Assembly (NCBI RefSeq): GCF_000711965.1 | Contig: NZ_JONS01000002.1 | Location: forward strand, 124,001 to 188,000 | Source: Actinomyces israelii DSM 43320 | Lineage (GTDB): Bacteria; Actinomycetota; Actinomycetes; Actinomycetales; Actinomycetaceae | Direction of reading: 5' to 3' | DNA length: 64,000 bases | Shown here: in pieces, positions 45,707-55,248 of the stretch | Position numbering within the stretch: the stretch's first letter is position 1 | Layout of the letters: each line of letters begins with the position of its first letter | Position numbers and translations under genes: made by a program | Notes under the pieces: model-generated | What the model saw: only the letters and a program-made list of their open reading frames with translations | The model's database searches: none | What the model was told of the DNA's origin: nothing

Positions 45707-46807
45707 ATGACCCGCACCGACGCCGGCAGGGCGTCCGGCTCCTCGCCCGGGCGCCGCAAGGCGATCACTATCTACGACATCGCCAAGAGGGCGGGAGTCG
45801 CTCCCTCGACCGTCTCCCGGGCCCTGTCCCGTCCGGGCCGGGTCTCCAACGAGACCTCCCAGCGCATCCACGACGCCGCCGACGAGCTGGGGTACAAGCG
45901 CACCTCCCCGCACCGCCTCGCGCACACGGCGGACGACACCTGCGTCATCGCCCTGGTGATCGCCGACGTCGGCAACCCCTACTTCAGCGAGCTCATGATC
46001 GGGCTGCAGGAGTCGGCCCGCACCAACGGATACACCGTCCTGCTCATCGACTCGCGCGAGGACGCCGTGGAGGAGAGGGCCGCCATTGAGCGCGTCCTCC
46101 ACCTGGTCGACGGGATCGTCCTGTCGGCGTCCCGGATGACGAACTCGATGATCCAGCAGTTCAACCGCGCCGCACCGGTCGTCTCCCTGAACCGGCAGGT
46201 CCCGGGAATCACCTCGATCCTGCCCGACGCGACCCGGGGCATGCGCACCGCCGTGGAGTACCTGGCCGGCTACGGGCACGCCGAGATCACCTACCTCGCG
46301 GGGCCGTCGGGGTCGTGGGCGAACGGGGCCCGCTGGGAGGGGCTGGTCCTCGCCTGCCAGGACCTCGGCCTGCGCGCCCACCGGGCGGGCCCCTGCCCGC
46401 CGACCGTCGGCGGCGGCGTGCGCGCCGTCGACGCCTGGGAGAGGCGCCCGACGACGGCGGTCATCGGCTACAACGACATCCTCGCGGTCGGCTTCATGAA
46501 GTCCGCCATCGCCCGGGGCATACGCGTACCGGAGGACCTGTCGATCATCGGGATCGACAACGCCGGCCTGTCGGCTCTCACCGAGCCGGGACTGACCTCC
46601 CTGGCCACACGATCGCGACAGCTGGGCGCGGCGGCCGCCGGGGCGATCGTCGGCCATCTGCGCCACCGCTCCCGGCCCCAGCCCCTGGTCACCACCCTGG
46701 AGATGTCCTTGCAGGTGCGCGCGAGCGTCGGCCCCGCCGCTGCACGCATCCCCGCCCGGCGCCCGCCCGCCACCCCGCACCACACGCAAAGGAGCACCCG
46801 CCGATGA
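45707..46807 (+). CDS. LacI-family regulator of the hexuronate genes
   Basis: This 366-residue regulator has the HTH ITIYDIAKRAGVAPSTVSRA, beginning about residue 20, and a sensor domain with VIADVGNPYFSELMIGL. GAGAGGAAGG precedes the ATG. Its stop overlaps the uxaC start as ATGA. The upstream gap carries a terminal-unit-like fragment of the dispersed repeat (CTCGGCGAAAGGGG). It is the obvious candidate for sensing glucuronate or fructuronate. Confidence 0.88.
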   Translation: MTRTDAGRASGSSPGRRKAITIYDIAKRAGVAPSTVSRALSRPGRVSNETSQRIHDAADELGYKRTSPHRLAHTADDTCVIALVIADVGNPYFSELMIGLQESARTNGYTVLLIDSREDAVEERAAIERVLHLVDGIVLSASRMTNSMIQQFNRAAPVVSLNRQVPGITSILPDATRGMRTAVEYLAGYGHAEITYLAGPSGSWANGARWEGLVLACQDLGLRAHRAGPCPPTVGGGVRAVDAWERRPTTAVIGYNDILAVGFMKSAIARGIRVPEDLSIIGIDNAGLSALTEPGLTSLATRSRQLGAAAAGAIVGHLRHRSRPQPLVTTLEMSLQVRASVGPAAARIPARRPPATPHHTQRSTRR

Positions 46808-48228
46808 CCCCGCAGCCCCTCGTCCTGTCCGCCGATCGGCTGCTGCCGGCGGATCCCACGACGCGCGGCATCGCCCGCGATCTTCTCGCCGAGGTGGAGG
46901 ACGCCCCGATCGTCTCCCCCCACGGGCACGTCCCGCCGGAGTGGCTGGCCGACGACGTCGTCTTCTCCGACCCGACGAGTCTCCTGCTGACCCCCGACCA
47001 CTACGCCAACCGCCTTCTGCACTCCCTCGCCGGCGTCGAGCTCGAGCGGCTGGGGGTGCCGGTGGGGACCGAGCGCACCGCCGACCAGTCGCGCGCGGCC
47101 TTCCGCCTTCTGTGCGAGAGCTGGCACCTGCTGGCCGGCACGCCCGTGCAGGCGTGGTTCGCCGAGGAGCTCCACGGCGTCTTCGGCGTGCGCGTGCAGC
47201 CCTGCGCGCGCACGGCCGACGACATCTACGACCAGATCGACGCCGCTCTTCACACCCCGGAGTTCTCCGTGCGCGCCCTGTACGAGCGCTTCGATATCGC
47301 CGTCCTGGCGACGACGGACGACCCGTGCTCCGACCTGGCCGCGCACCGCACGCTCGCGCAGGACCCGCGGTGGACCGGGCGCGTGGTGCCGACCTTCCGC
47401 CCCGACGCCTACCTCGAACCGGCGCGCGCGGGGTGGCGGGAGCTCACCGAGCGGCTCGGAGAGGCCGCCGGCCTCGACGTGTCCACCTACACCGGGCACG
47501 TCGAGGCGATGCGGGCGCGGCGCGCCTTCTTCAAGGCCAATGGCGCGGTCTCCTCCGACCACTCGCACGCCGACCCGGGGACCGAGCGGCTGACCGGGAC
47601 GGAGGCGGAGACCCTCTACGCCCGCGCCCTGGCGGGCACGCTCGATGGGCGCGACAGCGACCGGCTGCGCCGCCACATGGTCAATGACCAGGCCCGCCTC
47701 GCAGTCGACGACGGCCTGGTGATGACCCTGCACCCCGCCGTCCTGCGCAACCACGACACCGGCGCCTTCCGCCGCTACGGCGCCGACGTCGGCGGCGACA
47801 TCCCGATGGCCGTGGAGTTCACGCGCAGCCTGCGCCCGCTTCTGGACGCCTACGGCAATGCCGAGGGCTTCCACCTCATCCCCTTCACCATGGACGAGAC
47901 GGTCTACTCGCGCGAGCTCGCGCCACTCGCCGGCTGGTACCGGGGGGTGTACGTGGGCGTGCCGTGGTGGTTCATCGACGAGCCTGACGCCATGCTCCGC
48001 TTCCGTGCGGCGACGACGGGTTTCGCAACCCTCTACAAGACCTCGGGATTCATCGACGACACCCGCGCCTTCTGCTCCATCCCCGCGCGCCACGGCATCG
48101 CCCGGCGCTGCGACTCGTCCTTCCTGGCCCGGCTCGTGGTCGAGCACCGGATCACCATGGACGACGCCGTCCGGATCTCCCGCGACCTCGTCGGCCCCAT
48201 CCCCCGGCGGGCCTTCAAGCTCGACTGA
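46804..48228 (+). CDS. uxaC: Glucuronate isomerase
   Basis: This 474-residue metal-dependent enzyme converts D-glucuronate to D-fructuronate, and galacturonate to tagaturonate. Family signatures are APIVSPHGHVPPEWLADD with histidine ligands, VLATTDDPCSDLAAH, and VPTFRPDAYLEP. AAAGGAG lies upstream, and the ATG overlaps the regulator stop. It supplies UxuB, encoded on the other strand about 9 kb away. Confidence 0.95.
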   Translation: MTPQPLVLSADRLLPADPTTRGIARDLLAEVEDAPIVSPHGHVPPEWLADDVVFSDPTSLLLTPDHYANRLLHSLAGVELERLGVPVGTERTADQSRAAFRLLCESWHLLAGTPVQAWFAEELHGVFGVRVQPCARTADDIYDQIDAALHTPEFSVRALYERFDIAVLATTDDPCSDLAAHRTLAQDPRWTGRVVPTFRPDAYLEPARAGWRELTERLGEAAGLDVSTYTGHVEAMRARRAFFKANGAVSSDHSHADPGTERLTGTEAETLYARALAGTLDGRDSDRLRRHMVNDQARLAVDDGLVMTLHPAVLRNHDTGAFRRYGADVGGDIPMAVEFTRSLRPLLDAYGNAEGFHLIPFTMDETVYSRELAPLAGWYRGVYVGVPWWFIDEPDAMLRFRAATTGFATLYKTSGFIDDTRAFCSIPARHGIARRCDSSFLARLVVEHRITMDDAVRISRDLVGPIPRRAFKLD

Positions 48229-48274
48229 GCCGCCGAGGCGCGCCAGGGCCGGAAGCCAGGAACGCACCGATGAC

Positions 48275-48298
48275 GCAGGACGCCGGCCGGGGTCCTGC
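48275..48298. terminator. Bidirectional hairpin between uxaC and LacI gene
   Basis: GCAGGAC and GTCCTGC form a perfect 7-bp stem with a ten-base GC-rich loop between convergent genes. No T tract is visible. Confidence 0.5.
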
Positions 48299-48299
48299 C

Positions 48300-49358
48300 T
48301 CACGCCCGCGCGGCCCGGACGAGCCCTCGGCGCGGGTGCGGCACCGTCGTCGACTCCCCCCGGATGAACTCGGAGGCGATGACGACGGGCGAGGGCGCGG
48401 CACCGGCCCGGTCCGGGAGGTCCAGCAGAAGCTCCACCGCGGCCCTCCCGGCGGCCGTGAAGTCCTGGCGCAGCGTCGTCAGGGTGGGGGTCACGACGTC
48501 CGCCAGCGGGATCCCGTCGAAGCCGGTCACCGAGACGTCCTCCGGAACGGACAGGCCGGCCTCGTGAACGGCCCGGACCGCCCCGAGGGCGAGCTCGTCG
48601 TTCGGGCAGACCACCGCGGTGACCAGCTCCCCGTACTCCTCCAGCAGCCTCCGGCAGGCCCGGTAGCCCGCGCGCGGCTCCCACGACTCGCAGCGAACGA
48701 TCGGATACAGGGGCAGGCGGGCGTCCCGCAGCGCGTCGAGGGCCCCGACGGACCTGCGCTCCGGAGGAGCGTTGTTCGGCTGCGCCACGACGAAGACGGA
48801 GGTGTGCCCCAGCTCGACGAGGTGCTTGGTCACCTCGTAGGCGCCCCCGTACTCGTCAATGGCCACGTACGGCTTGCCCGAGGACTCTCCGGACTGCGGC
48901 GGCCCCACGTCGACCACGGGGAGGTAGTCGGGAATCCGGGAGATCGCGCTGTGCGCCAGGACGTCGTAGTCCACGACCACGACGCCGGCGGGCTGGTGCG
49001 AGGCCGTCGATGCCACCGCGTGCTCCACGGCCTTCTCGTCGTCCCGGTCGAGCACGCAGATGAGGGAGGACATTCCCGCCCTCCGAGCCCGCTGCTCGGC
49101 GCCGCTGATCGTCTGCGCGTACCCGTAGGGCAGCGTCTCGGAGGTAATGATCGCCAGGGTCTCGGGCCGCCCGGACACCAGCTGGCGCGCCGCAGAGTTC
49201 CCGAAGTAGCCCAGCTCGCGCATCACCGCCTCCACGCGGGCGCGGGTCCTATCGCTGACCTTCTGCGAGCGGCTCAGGACGCGGGAGACCGTCACCGTCG
49301 AGACGCCCGCCTCGCTTGCGACGTCGGCGATCGTGGGCCGCTTCGGGGTGGGCTTCAC
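48300..49358 (-). CDS. LacI-family regulator of alpha-galactoside genes
   Basis: This 352-residue regulator has the HTH PTIADVASEAGVSTVTVSRV and a sensor domain with LAIITSETLPYGYAQ. The start is GTG with GGAG very close; no in-frame ATG lies before the HTH. It is last in line after the two permease genes on the same strand, separated by 96 bases. It probably reads the paired ATGAT-ATCAT palindromes upstream of the binding-protein and alpha-galactosidase genes. Confidence 0.87.
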   Translation of the reverse strand: MKPTPKRPTIADVASEAGVSTVTVSRVLSRSQKVSDRTRARVEAVMRELGYFGNSAARQLVSGRPETLAIITSETLPYGYAQTISGAEQRARRAGMSSLICVLDRDDEKAVEHAVASTASHQPAGVVVVDYDVLAHSAISRIPDYLPVVDVGPPQSGESSGKPYVAIDEYGGAYEVTKHLVELGHTSVFVVAQPNNAPPERRSVGALDALRDARLPLYPIVRCESWEPRAGYRACRRLLEEYGELVTAVVCPNDELALGAVRAVHEAGLSVPEDVSVTGFDGIPLADVVTPTLTTLRQDFTAAGRAAVELLLDLPDRAGAAPSPVVIASEFIRGESTTVPHPRRGLVRAARA

Positions 49359-49454
49359 GGCTCCAGGGTATCGACCGGCAGACCGACCCGGACGTCCGCA
49401 GCGCCCGCGCGCCGCGGCGCCCGCGTTCTTGTCGGGTCCGGGCCCCGCCGGTCC

Positions 49455-50300
49455 TCACCCCTTGACCGCGCCGCTCATCATTCCGGCCATGAAGAACCTC
49501 TGCAGGAACAGGAAGACGAGCGCCACCGGCAGGACCGCAATGACGGAGGCCGCCATGAGCCCTCCCCAGTCGATGGAGTTCGCCCCCTTGAACAGCATGA
49601 TCGCGGGCGTGATCGTGCGGAAGCGGTCCTGAGAGATGAAGATGTAGCCGAACATGAACTCGTTCCACGCGTTGATGAAGGCGTAGAGGCCGACCGAGAC
49701 GATGCTGGGCCGCATCATGGGGAGGATCACTCTGCGCATCGTCTGCAGCCTCCCGCACCCGTCGATCTCCGCGGCCTCCTCCAGGGAGACCGGTATCGCG
49801 TCGAAGGCGCTGGAGAGCATGAAGGTGCACATCGGGATCACGAAGGTCGTGTACGCGAGGACCAGGGACAGCGGGGACTCGAGCAGCCCGAGATTCTTCA
49901 TCGTGATGTAGAGCGGGACGAGCAGAAGAACGCCCGGGATCATCTGCGAGACCAGCATGAAGAAGCTGGCGCATCGGACGGACCGTCTTCGGAAGAACCT
50001 GCTGAAGACGTAGCCCGCGAAGATCGCAATGACCAGCGCGAGCAGGCAGGCGGTGGCCGAGACGACGAGGCTGTTGCGGATGTACCGCAGGAAGCCGTGG
50101 TCGAGCAGGACGCTCCGGAAGCTCCCCAGGGTCGGGTGGTCGATTGTCAGGCGGGGGACGCGGGCGCGGATCTCCTCGCGCGGCTTCAATGCGGACAGCG
50201 CCATCCACACGAACGGGAAGATGCTGTAGATGACGAGGAGGGTCAGGAGGACGTAGGCGACCGCGTCACCGAGGACCCGCTGCTTCTTCATGTCGATCAA
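49455..50300 (-). CDS. Sugar ABC transporter permease, MalG type
   Basis: This 281-residue membrane subunit has six predicted spans and the docking loop LEEAAEIDGCGRLQTMRRV. A TTG start is chosen: it overlaps the previous TGA as TTGA and has GGAG eight bases before it, whereas the ATG three codons on is too far from that site. Divergence from an alpha-galactosidase suggests raffinose-type oligosaccharides as cargo. Confidence 0.88.
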   Translation of the reverse strand: MIDMKKQRVLGDAVAYVLLTLLVIYSIFPFVWMALSALKPREEIRARVPRLTIDHPTLGSFRSVLLDHGFLRYIRNSLVVSATACLLALVIAIFAGYVFSRFFRRRSVRCASFFMLVSQMIPGVLLLVPLYITMKNLGLLESPLSLVLAYTTFVIPMCTFMLSSAFDAIPVSLEEAAEIDGCGRLQTMRRVILPMMRPSIVSVGLYAFINAWNEFMFGYIFISQDRFRTITPAIMLFKGANSIDWGGLMAASVIAVLPVALVFLFLQRFFMAGMMSGAVKG

Positions 50301-51235
50301 CCCACGATCTCCTCACTGAGGCTCCGGCGCATTCTGTAGTAGATGACGAATATGAGGCTCGTCGCCGCCAGCATGATTGTGGACAGCGCGGAGGCCATAC
50401 CGACGTTGAAGTCCTGCATCGAATATCGGTAGATGAGGAGCGGAAGAGTCATGGTGGCGTAGTTGGGCCCGCCCTGAGTCATGACCCAGATGAAGTCGAA
50501 GTTCACCGCCGTCCAGATCAGGTGCATGAACACGATGATGAGCGAGGGTGAGCGCAGCTGGGGGAAGCTCACCGCCCAGAAGGACCTCCAGGCCGAGGCC
50601 CCGTCGATCTGCGTGGCCTCCTTGAGCTCGGGCGGGATCGCCTGAAGCGCAGCGAGGAAGGTGATCGTGTAGTAGGGGAAGCTCCGCCAGATGTTGACGA
50701 AGATGACGGCGGGCATCGCCCAGGCCGAGTCCCCGAGGAAGTTGACGGGCGAGTCGGTCGCTCCCGCCCGCACCAGGACGGCGTTGACGATCCCGAAGTC
50801 CGGGTTGAGCATCCACTCCCACGTCATTCCCGCCACGATAATCGGCACCAGCCAGGGGACGAAGGTCAGCGTCCTGAATACTCCCCCGCCCCGAAGGCGC
50901 CGGTTGAGGAGGACCGCGGAGCCCAGACCGAGGACATACTCGCCGACGACGGATCCGATCGTCCAGACGAGCGAGTTCCTGACAGCCCCCGAGAAATGGG
51001 GGTCGGCAAGGACGTCCGAGTAGTTCTCGGTGCCGGCGAGCCCCGAGACCGACGGATTGACGAGGTTCGAGTGCGAGAACCCGTCGACAAGGACCTTGAG
51101 GAGCGGGTAGCCGATGAGGAGGACGAGGAAGACCCAGGTCGGCAGGAGGGCCGTGGTCACGAATCTTCTGCTCGCCCTGCTCCGGGGGCTCCTACGGCCG
51201 GCCTTTCCCCGCCCCTCCGCCTCCTGCTGGGACAT
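50297..51235 (-). CDS. Sugar ABC transporter permease, MalF type
   Basis: This 312-residue membrane subunit starts with a basic cytoplasmic tail of about 30 residues. Its docking loop reads LKEATQIDGASAWRSFW. GAAGGAGAGG precedes the ATG; an upstream in-frame extension is arginine-rich and rejected. It follows the binding-protein gene by 49 bases. Confidence 0.9.
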   Translation of the reverse strand: MSQQEAEGRGKAGRRSPRSRASRRFVTTALLPTWVFLVLLIGYPLLKVLVDGFSHSNLVNPSVSGLAGTENYSDVLADPHFSGAVRNSLVWTIGSVVGEYVLGLGSAVLLNRRLRGGGVFRTLTFVPWLVPIIVAGMTWEWMLNPDFGIVNAVLVRAGATDSPVNFLGDSAWAMPAVIFVNIWRSFPYYTITFLAALQAIPPELKEATQIDGASAWRSFWAVSFPQLRSPSLIIVFMHLIWTAVNFDFIWVMTQGGPNYATMTLPLLIYRYSMQDFNVGMASALSTIMLAATSLIFVIYYRMRRSLSEEIVG

Positions 51236-51284
51236 GCCTCTCCTTCCCCCGTGCTGACGGCGCCGAACAACTCCCCCGAGGACG

Positions 51285-52559
51285 TCAGGCGTGTGCGTCA
51301 CCGGACTGCTGCAGCGAGGTGTTGATCGCCTCTGACAACCAGGTGGCCGCCTCCGCGGAGGACGTCCCCTCCTGAAGAACCATGGCCAGGGCGTCAATCA
51401 TGTTCTGCGTGACTCCGGACAATGCGATCGGCGGGTAGGTGACGCCGGTGTCGAGGAGCGCGGAGAAGTCTCTGCTCCACTTCGTGTCGGTGGATACGCC
51501 CGACAGGGCGGAGCGGTCGGCGAAGCCCGCCGTCTGCCACTCGGTGGAGGCGAACGCCCGGGCCAGCCGCGTCGCGCCGTCGAGCGCCCTGGAGGACGAC
51601 ATGACCATGAGGGGCTTGGCCTCGATGTAGGTGGCGGGCCGGCCGTCCGCGGGATGCGGAATCGGATGGACCGACACGTCCCCCATGGTGCTCGGGTTGG
51701 AGGACTCGCGCTCGGCGAGCCAGTTGCCGGTGACGTACGTGGCGGTCAGGCCCGTCGCGAAGTTCTCATCGGTCTCCTCCCAGCCGTAGGTGGACGAGTT
51801 GGGCGAGGCGGCGCCGGACCTGACGAGCGAGGCGTAGAAGTCGAAGACCTTGACGGCCCCGGCGAGCTCGTCGGGGTTGTCTCCCCAGGTGTTGCGGTAG
51901 CCGCCGCCCTCCTGCTCGGCGGCGACGGCCAGGCCGTACTGGGCCAGGTACACGAGGAGCTCCTGAGGGGCGCGCACCCCGGTGCCCGCCACCCCGTAGA
52001 AGGACGATCCTGTGGCCTGCTCGACCTTCGTGCCGGCCCCGACCACCGCGTCCCACGTCCTGGGGACCGCGACCCCGGCCCGAGCCAGCAGGTCATCATG
52101 AACGAGGTAGGCGCGCGCGGTGGTCTCGTAGGGGAAGCCGATGATCTTCCCGTCCACGGTCATCGCGGACTTGACTGTGTCACTGACCTTGTCCCTGTCC
52201 TCCCAGGAGTCCCAGGCGGAGGTGAGGTCCGCGAGGATCCCGAGCCTGTGGAGCTCGCCGACGTACTCGGGAAGCCCCCAGACGGCGTCCGGAAGGTTGC
52301 CGCCGGCGGCCGAGGCGATGAGCTTCTCGTGAAGCATGTCGTAGGTGAAGTTCGTCTGATTGACCGTGAAGCCGGTTGACTCCTCGAACTTCTTGATCTG
52401 CTCCTGGCCGGCCTTCGCCGTATCGGCGCCCTCGGTCCAGGCGGTCCACAGCTCGACGGTCCTCGAGTCGCCCTTCGATCTTCCGGCGCCGCAGGCGGCG
52501 AGGAGGGCGGGGGCGGCTACCGCGCCGCCGGCCAGTTTCAGGACAGTCCTTCGCTTCAT
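51285..52559 (-). CDS. Sugar-binding lipoprotein of ABC transporter
   Basis: This 424-residue family 1 binding protein begins MKRRTVLKLAGGAVAAPALL with a lipobox ending LLAAC. The mature domain opens with VELWTAWTEGADTAKAG. GGAGG precedes the ATG; an alternative ATG eight codons earlier is less well placed. It is the first gene of the transporter operon facing the alpha-galactosidase, so alpha-galactosides are the likely ligand. Confidence 0.9.
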   Translation of the reverse strand: MKRRTVLKLAGGAVAAPALLAACGAGRSKGDSRTVELWTAWTEGADTAKAGQEQIKKFEESTGFTVNQTNFTYDMLHEKLIASAAGGNLPDAVWGLPEYVGELHRLGILADLTSAWDSWEDRDKVSDTVKSAMTVDGKIIGFPYETTARAYLVHDDLLARAGVAVPRTWDAVVGAGTKVEQATGSSFYGVAGTGVRAPQELLVYLAQYGLAVAAEQEGGGYRNTWGDNPDELAGAVKVFDFYASLVRSGAASPNSSTYGWEETDENFATGLTATYVTGNWLAERESSNPSTMGDVSVHPIPHPADGRPATYIEAKPLMVMSSSRALDGATRLARAFASTEWQTAGFADRSALSGVSTDTKWSRDFSALLDTGVTYPPIALSGVTQNMIDALAMVLQEGTSSAEAATWLSEAINTSLQQSGDAHA

Positions 52560-52644
52560 GGGAAGCCTCCGCATGCTCGTCATTGAACAAGGCGCGCACC
52601 ACAGGTGGCCGGCGCAAGCCGGGCGGGCCGACGCATCCGACCAT

Positions 52645-52763
52645 ATGATGAACGTCGATCATTTATACGGCACATCCACACTCCTCGTCAAGTCCGTGCG
52701 ACAACGATTACTTCCCTCTTGCGCCCAAGAGCACGAGAGGACATGATGAACTACGTTTATCAT
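52645..52763. promoter_or_regulatory. Paired LacI-type operators in alpha-galactoside control region
   Basis: ATGATGAACGTCGATCAT at 52645-52662 is a near-perfect palindrome with a central ACGT. A second, longer version at 52743-52763 has the pattern ATGAT-n-AAC-nnn-GTT-n-ATCAT. Their centres are about 100 bases apart, as in repression by looping. They lie between the divergent binding-protein and alpha-galactosidase genes. Confidence 0.65.
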
Positions 52764-52816
52764 TCTCTGCCACGGCCCGTCAGGCGCTGCGGCGCCGCTC
52801 ACAAGGAGGTTGAGAG

Positions 52817-54918
52817 ATGACCCGGTTCTCCTGGGGAGGCCCCCCGCAGGGCTCTTCTTCGACTATGGGGACGACCGCCCGGTCCGTGTCAGCAGCTCAC
52901 CGCTCCCCCAGTCCGACCAGGGGCCCGCGCCCCGGGCGATGGTCGAGATCCTCGCCGTCGGGGAGGGGCGGGCGCTGACGAGCACCCGGTCGGACCGGGG
53001 GGCGCTCTCGGAGCGGCTCCGCTTCGTCTCCAGGGGGGAGCGGGACTCCCGGGGCGTCCGCACTCTGGAGATCGTCCAGCGAGACCCCCTGTCGGGTGCA
53101 CTCGTGACCACGACATTCACCCGCCATGGAGACCTCGACGCCTGGCGCGTCAGCACCGGGATCCGGAATGAGGGAGGCGCGCCCATCGTCCTGCAGATGC
53201 TGTCCTCCGTGGCCCTCAGCGGCCTGACCGGCTTTCTCGGCCCCGCACGCACGACCGAGATCTGGACCGCACGCAGCGAGTGGTGCGGGGAGAGCCGCTG
53301 GGCCGCGGCGCCGCTCCAGGGCGCCGGCGCGCTCGCCGACGCCCACCCCCGCGCGCACGGCCAGGCCCACCGGGGCGCGTACTCCTTGCAGGGAAGCTCG
53401 ACGTGGTCCTCCGGGGACCACGTCCCGGTCGCGGCGCTGGTCAACACGGACACGGGTCACGCCGTCGTGTGGCAGATGGAGGTCAACGGCCCCTGGCGCT
53501 GGGAGATCGACCCGCAGCTCGAACGGCCCGACTGGTTCACCCTGGTGCTCCAGGGTCCGGACGACCTTCACCACTCCTGGCTGAAGGCGCTCGCACCGGG
53601 CCAGGGCTTCGAGAGCGTCCCGGTCTCGCTCGCGTTCAGCGACGACGGGCTCGACGCCGCCGTCGGCGAGCTCACGCACCACCGGCGGGCCTCGCGCATC
53701 CCGGTGGCGGCCGACTCCGGCCGCCCGCTCATCTTCAACGACTACATGAACACGCTCATGGGCGACCCGACGGCGGACAGGCTCCTGCCGCTCATCGACG
53801 CGGCGGCCGAGGCCGGAGCGCAGTACTTCTGCATCGACGCCGGCTGGTACGACGACAGGGGCCACTGGTGGGACAGCGTCGGCGAGTGGCGCCCGTCGAC
53901 CACGCGCTTCGGCGACGGGGGGCTGGCCGGCGTCCTGGAGCACATCCGCGGCCGCGGCCTCACGCCCGGCCTCTGGATCGAGCCCGAGGTGGTCGGCGTG
54001 AGGTCCCCGCTCGCACGGACCCTCCCCGAGGACGCGTTCATGCACCGGGCCGGAGCGCGCATTATCGAGCACGGACGCCACCTCCTCGACCTCCGCTCCG
54101 CGAGCGCGCGGGACTATCTCACGCAGACCTTCGACCGGCTGATCAACGGCTACGGCGTGTGCTACATCAAGTGGGACTACAACGTGACCCCGGGGACCGG
54201 GCCGGACACGGGGGCGAGCAGCACCGGCGAAGCGCTGCTGGACCACGCCCGCGCCCACCTGGCGTGGTTCGAGCAGCTGCGCCGGGCCCACCCGCGGGTG
54301 ATCTTCGAGTCCTGCGCCTCCGGAGCCCAGCGCATGGACCAGGCGGTCCTCTCCCGCTACGACCTCCAGTCGACCAGCGACCAGCGGGACTACCGGCTCT
54401 ACCCGACGATCGCCGCCTCCGCCCCCATGGCCATGGCTCCCGAGCAGGCCGGGAACTGGTCCTACCCGCAGCCCGGCATGACCCTGGAGCAGATCGCCTT
54501 CACCATGGTGACGGGCCTGTCGGGCCGGCTCTACCTGTCCGGCCACCTCGATCGGCTCAGCGGCGAGCAGATGGCCCTCGTACGCGAGGGGACGAGCCTG
54601 TACCCCGGCCTCATGGCGCACCAGTCGGCCTCGGTCCCGCTGTGGCCCCTCGGGCTGCCTGCCTGGGACGCCCCCGTCGTCGTCCTCGCCACCGAGTCCG
54701 ACACCGAGACCGTGCTGTACGTCTGGAAGCGGAGCCCGGCCCTCGCGGGTACGACGATCCCCCTGCGCGGGCACGTCGACGAGGACCTCGAGGCCCGGGT
54801 GGCCTACCCGACGTCGTTGGAGCCCTGGCGCGTCACGTGGCTGCCGCGGGCGGGGTGCCTCGACATCGACTTCGAGCCCGCCGGGGAGAGCGCGCGAGTC
54901 ATCCGCCTGCGCAGGTGA
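52817..54918 (+). pseudogene. Alpha-galactosidase, GH36, out of frame near its 5' end
   Basis: The catalytic part is intact: the nucleophile aspartate in YIKWDYNVTPG (codon 54175-54177), ESCASGAQRMD, and the acid/base region LQSTSDQRDYRLYP. The problem is the start. AAGGAGG is ideally placed for the ATG used here, which reads MTRFSWGGPPQ, but the enzyme (PPAGLFFDYGDDRPVRV) continues in another frame. One more C in the run of six at 52840-52845 would join them into a protein of about 700 residues. A TTG start in the enzyme frame abuts the Shine-Dalgarno and is unlikely. The cause may be mutation, slippage-based switching or a homopolymer sequencing error. Confidence 0.78.
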
Positions 54919-55248
54919 CTCGGCGCCCGGGGGCGGATCGCCTACTAGGCTCCTCTGTCTCTTACTGTACGGGCGTAAGGAGCGTAGTAAGCAGCGCCCG
55001 GCTCACGGTCTTCTCCGGTGTTGCACATGGGAGGGCGGGGCCTCTGCGGGGCGGGAACCGGTTTCCCGCAGGATCATGCGTTTTCCCATCGGTCGTCATG
55101 TTCGACCGGCAGGCTCCCATGTGCGCTGAGGGGGGTCTGCGCACATGGGAGCCGGGTCCTGGTCGCCACCGAAAACACTCTTCCGCATGATTCCGGGGTT
55201 TCTGCCGACGCGGAGCGCGCGCGAATGTGCAACATCACCGCCCCGGGC
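54919..55248. other. Convergent gap with hairpin, no gene
   Basis: No gene is seen between the alpha-galactosidase and GH31 genes. The gap contains three copies of GCACATGGGAG or its complement, two of which build the hairpin listed below; the third is at about 55023-55033. Confidence 0.6.
55112..55153. terminator. Perfect 15-bp hairpin between convergent genes
   Basis: GGCTCCCATGTGCGC and GCGCACATGGGAGCC are exact complements, separated by a 12-base loop. Position between convergent operons suits a bidirectional terminator. The lack of a T tract and the extra copy of one arm nearby also suit a mobile or regulatory repeat. Confidence 0.6.

Noticed and set aside
52810-52816. TTG start for the alpha-galactosidase
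   Set aside because: The codon directly abuts AAGGAGG, leaving no spacing for initiation; the ATG seven bases further is properly spaced but in another frame.
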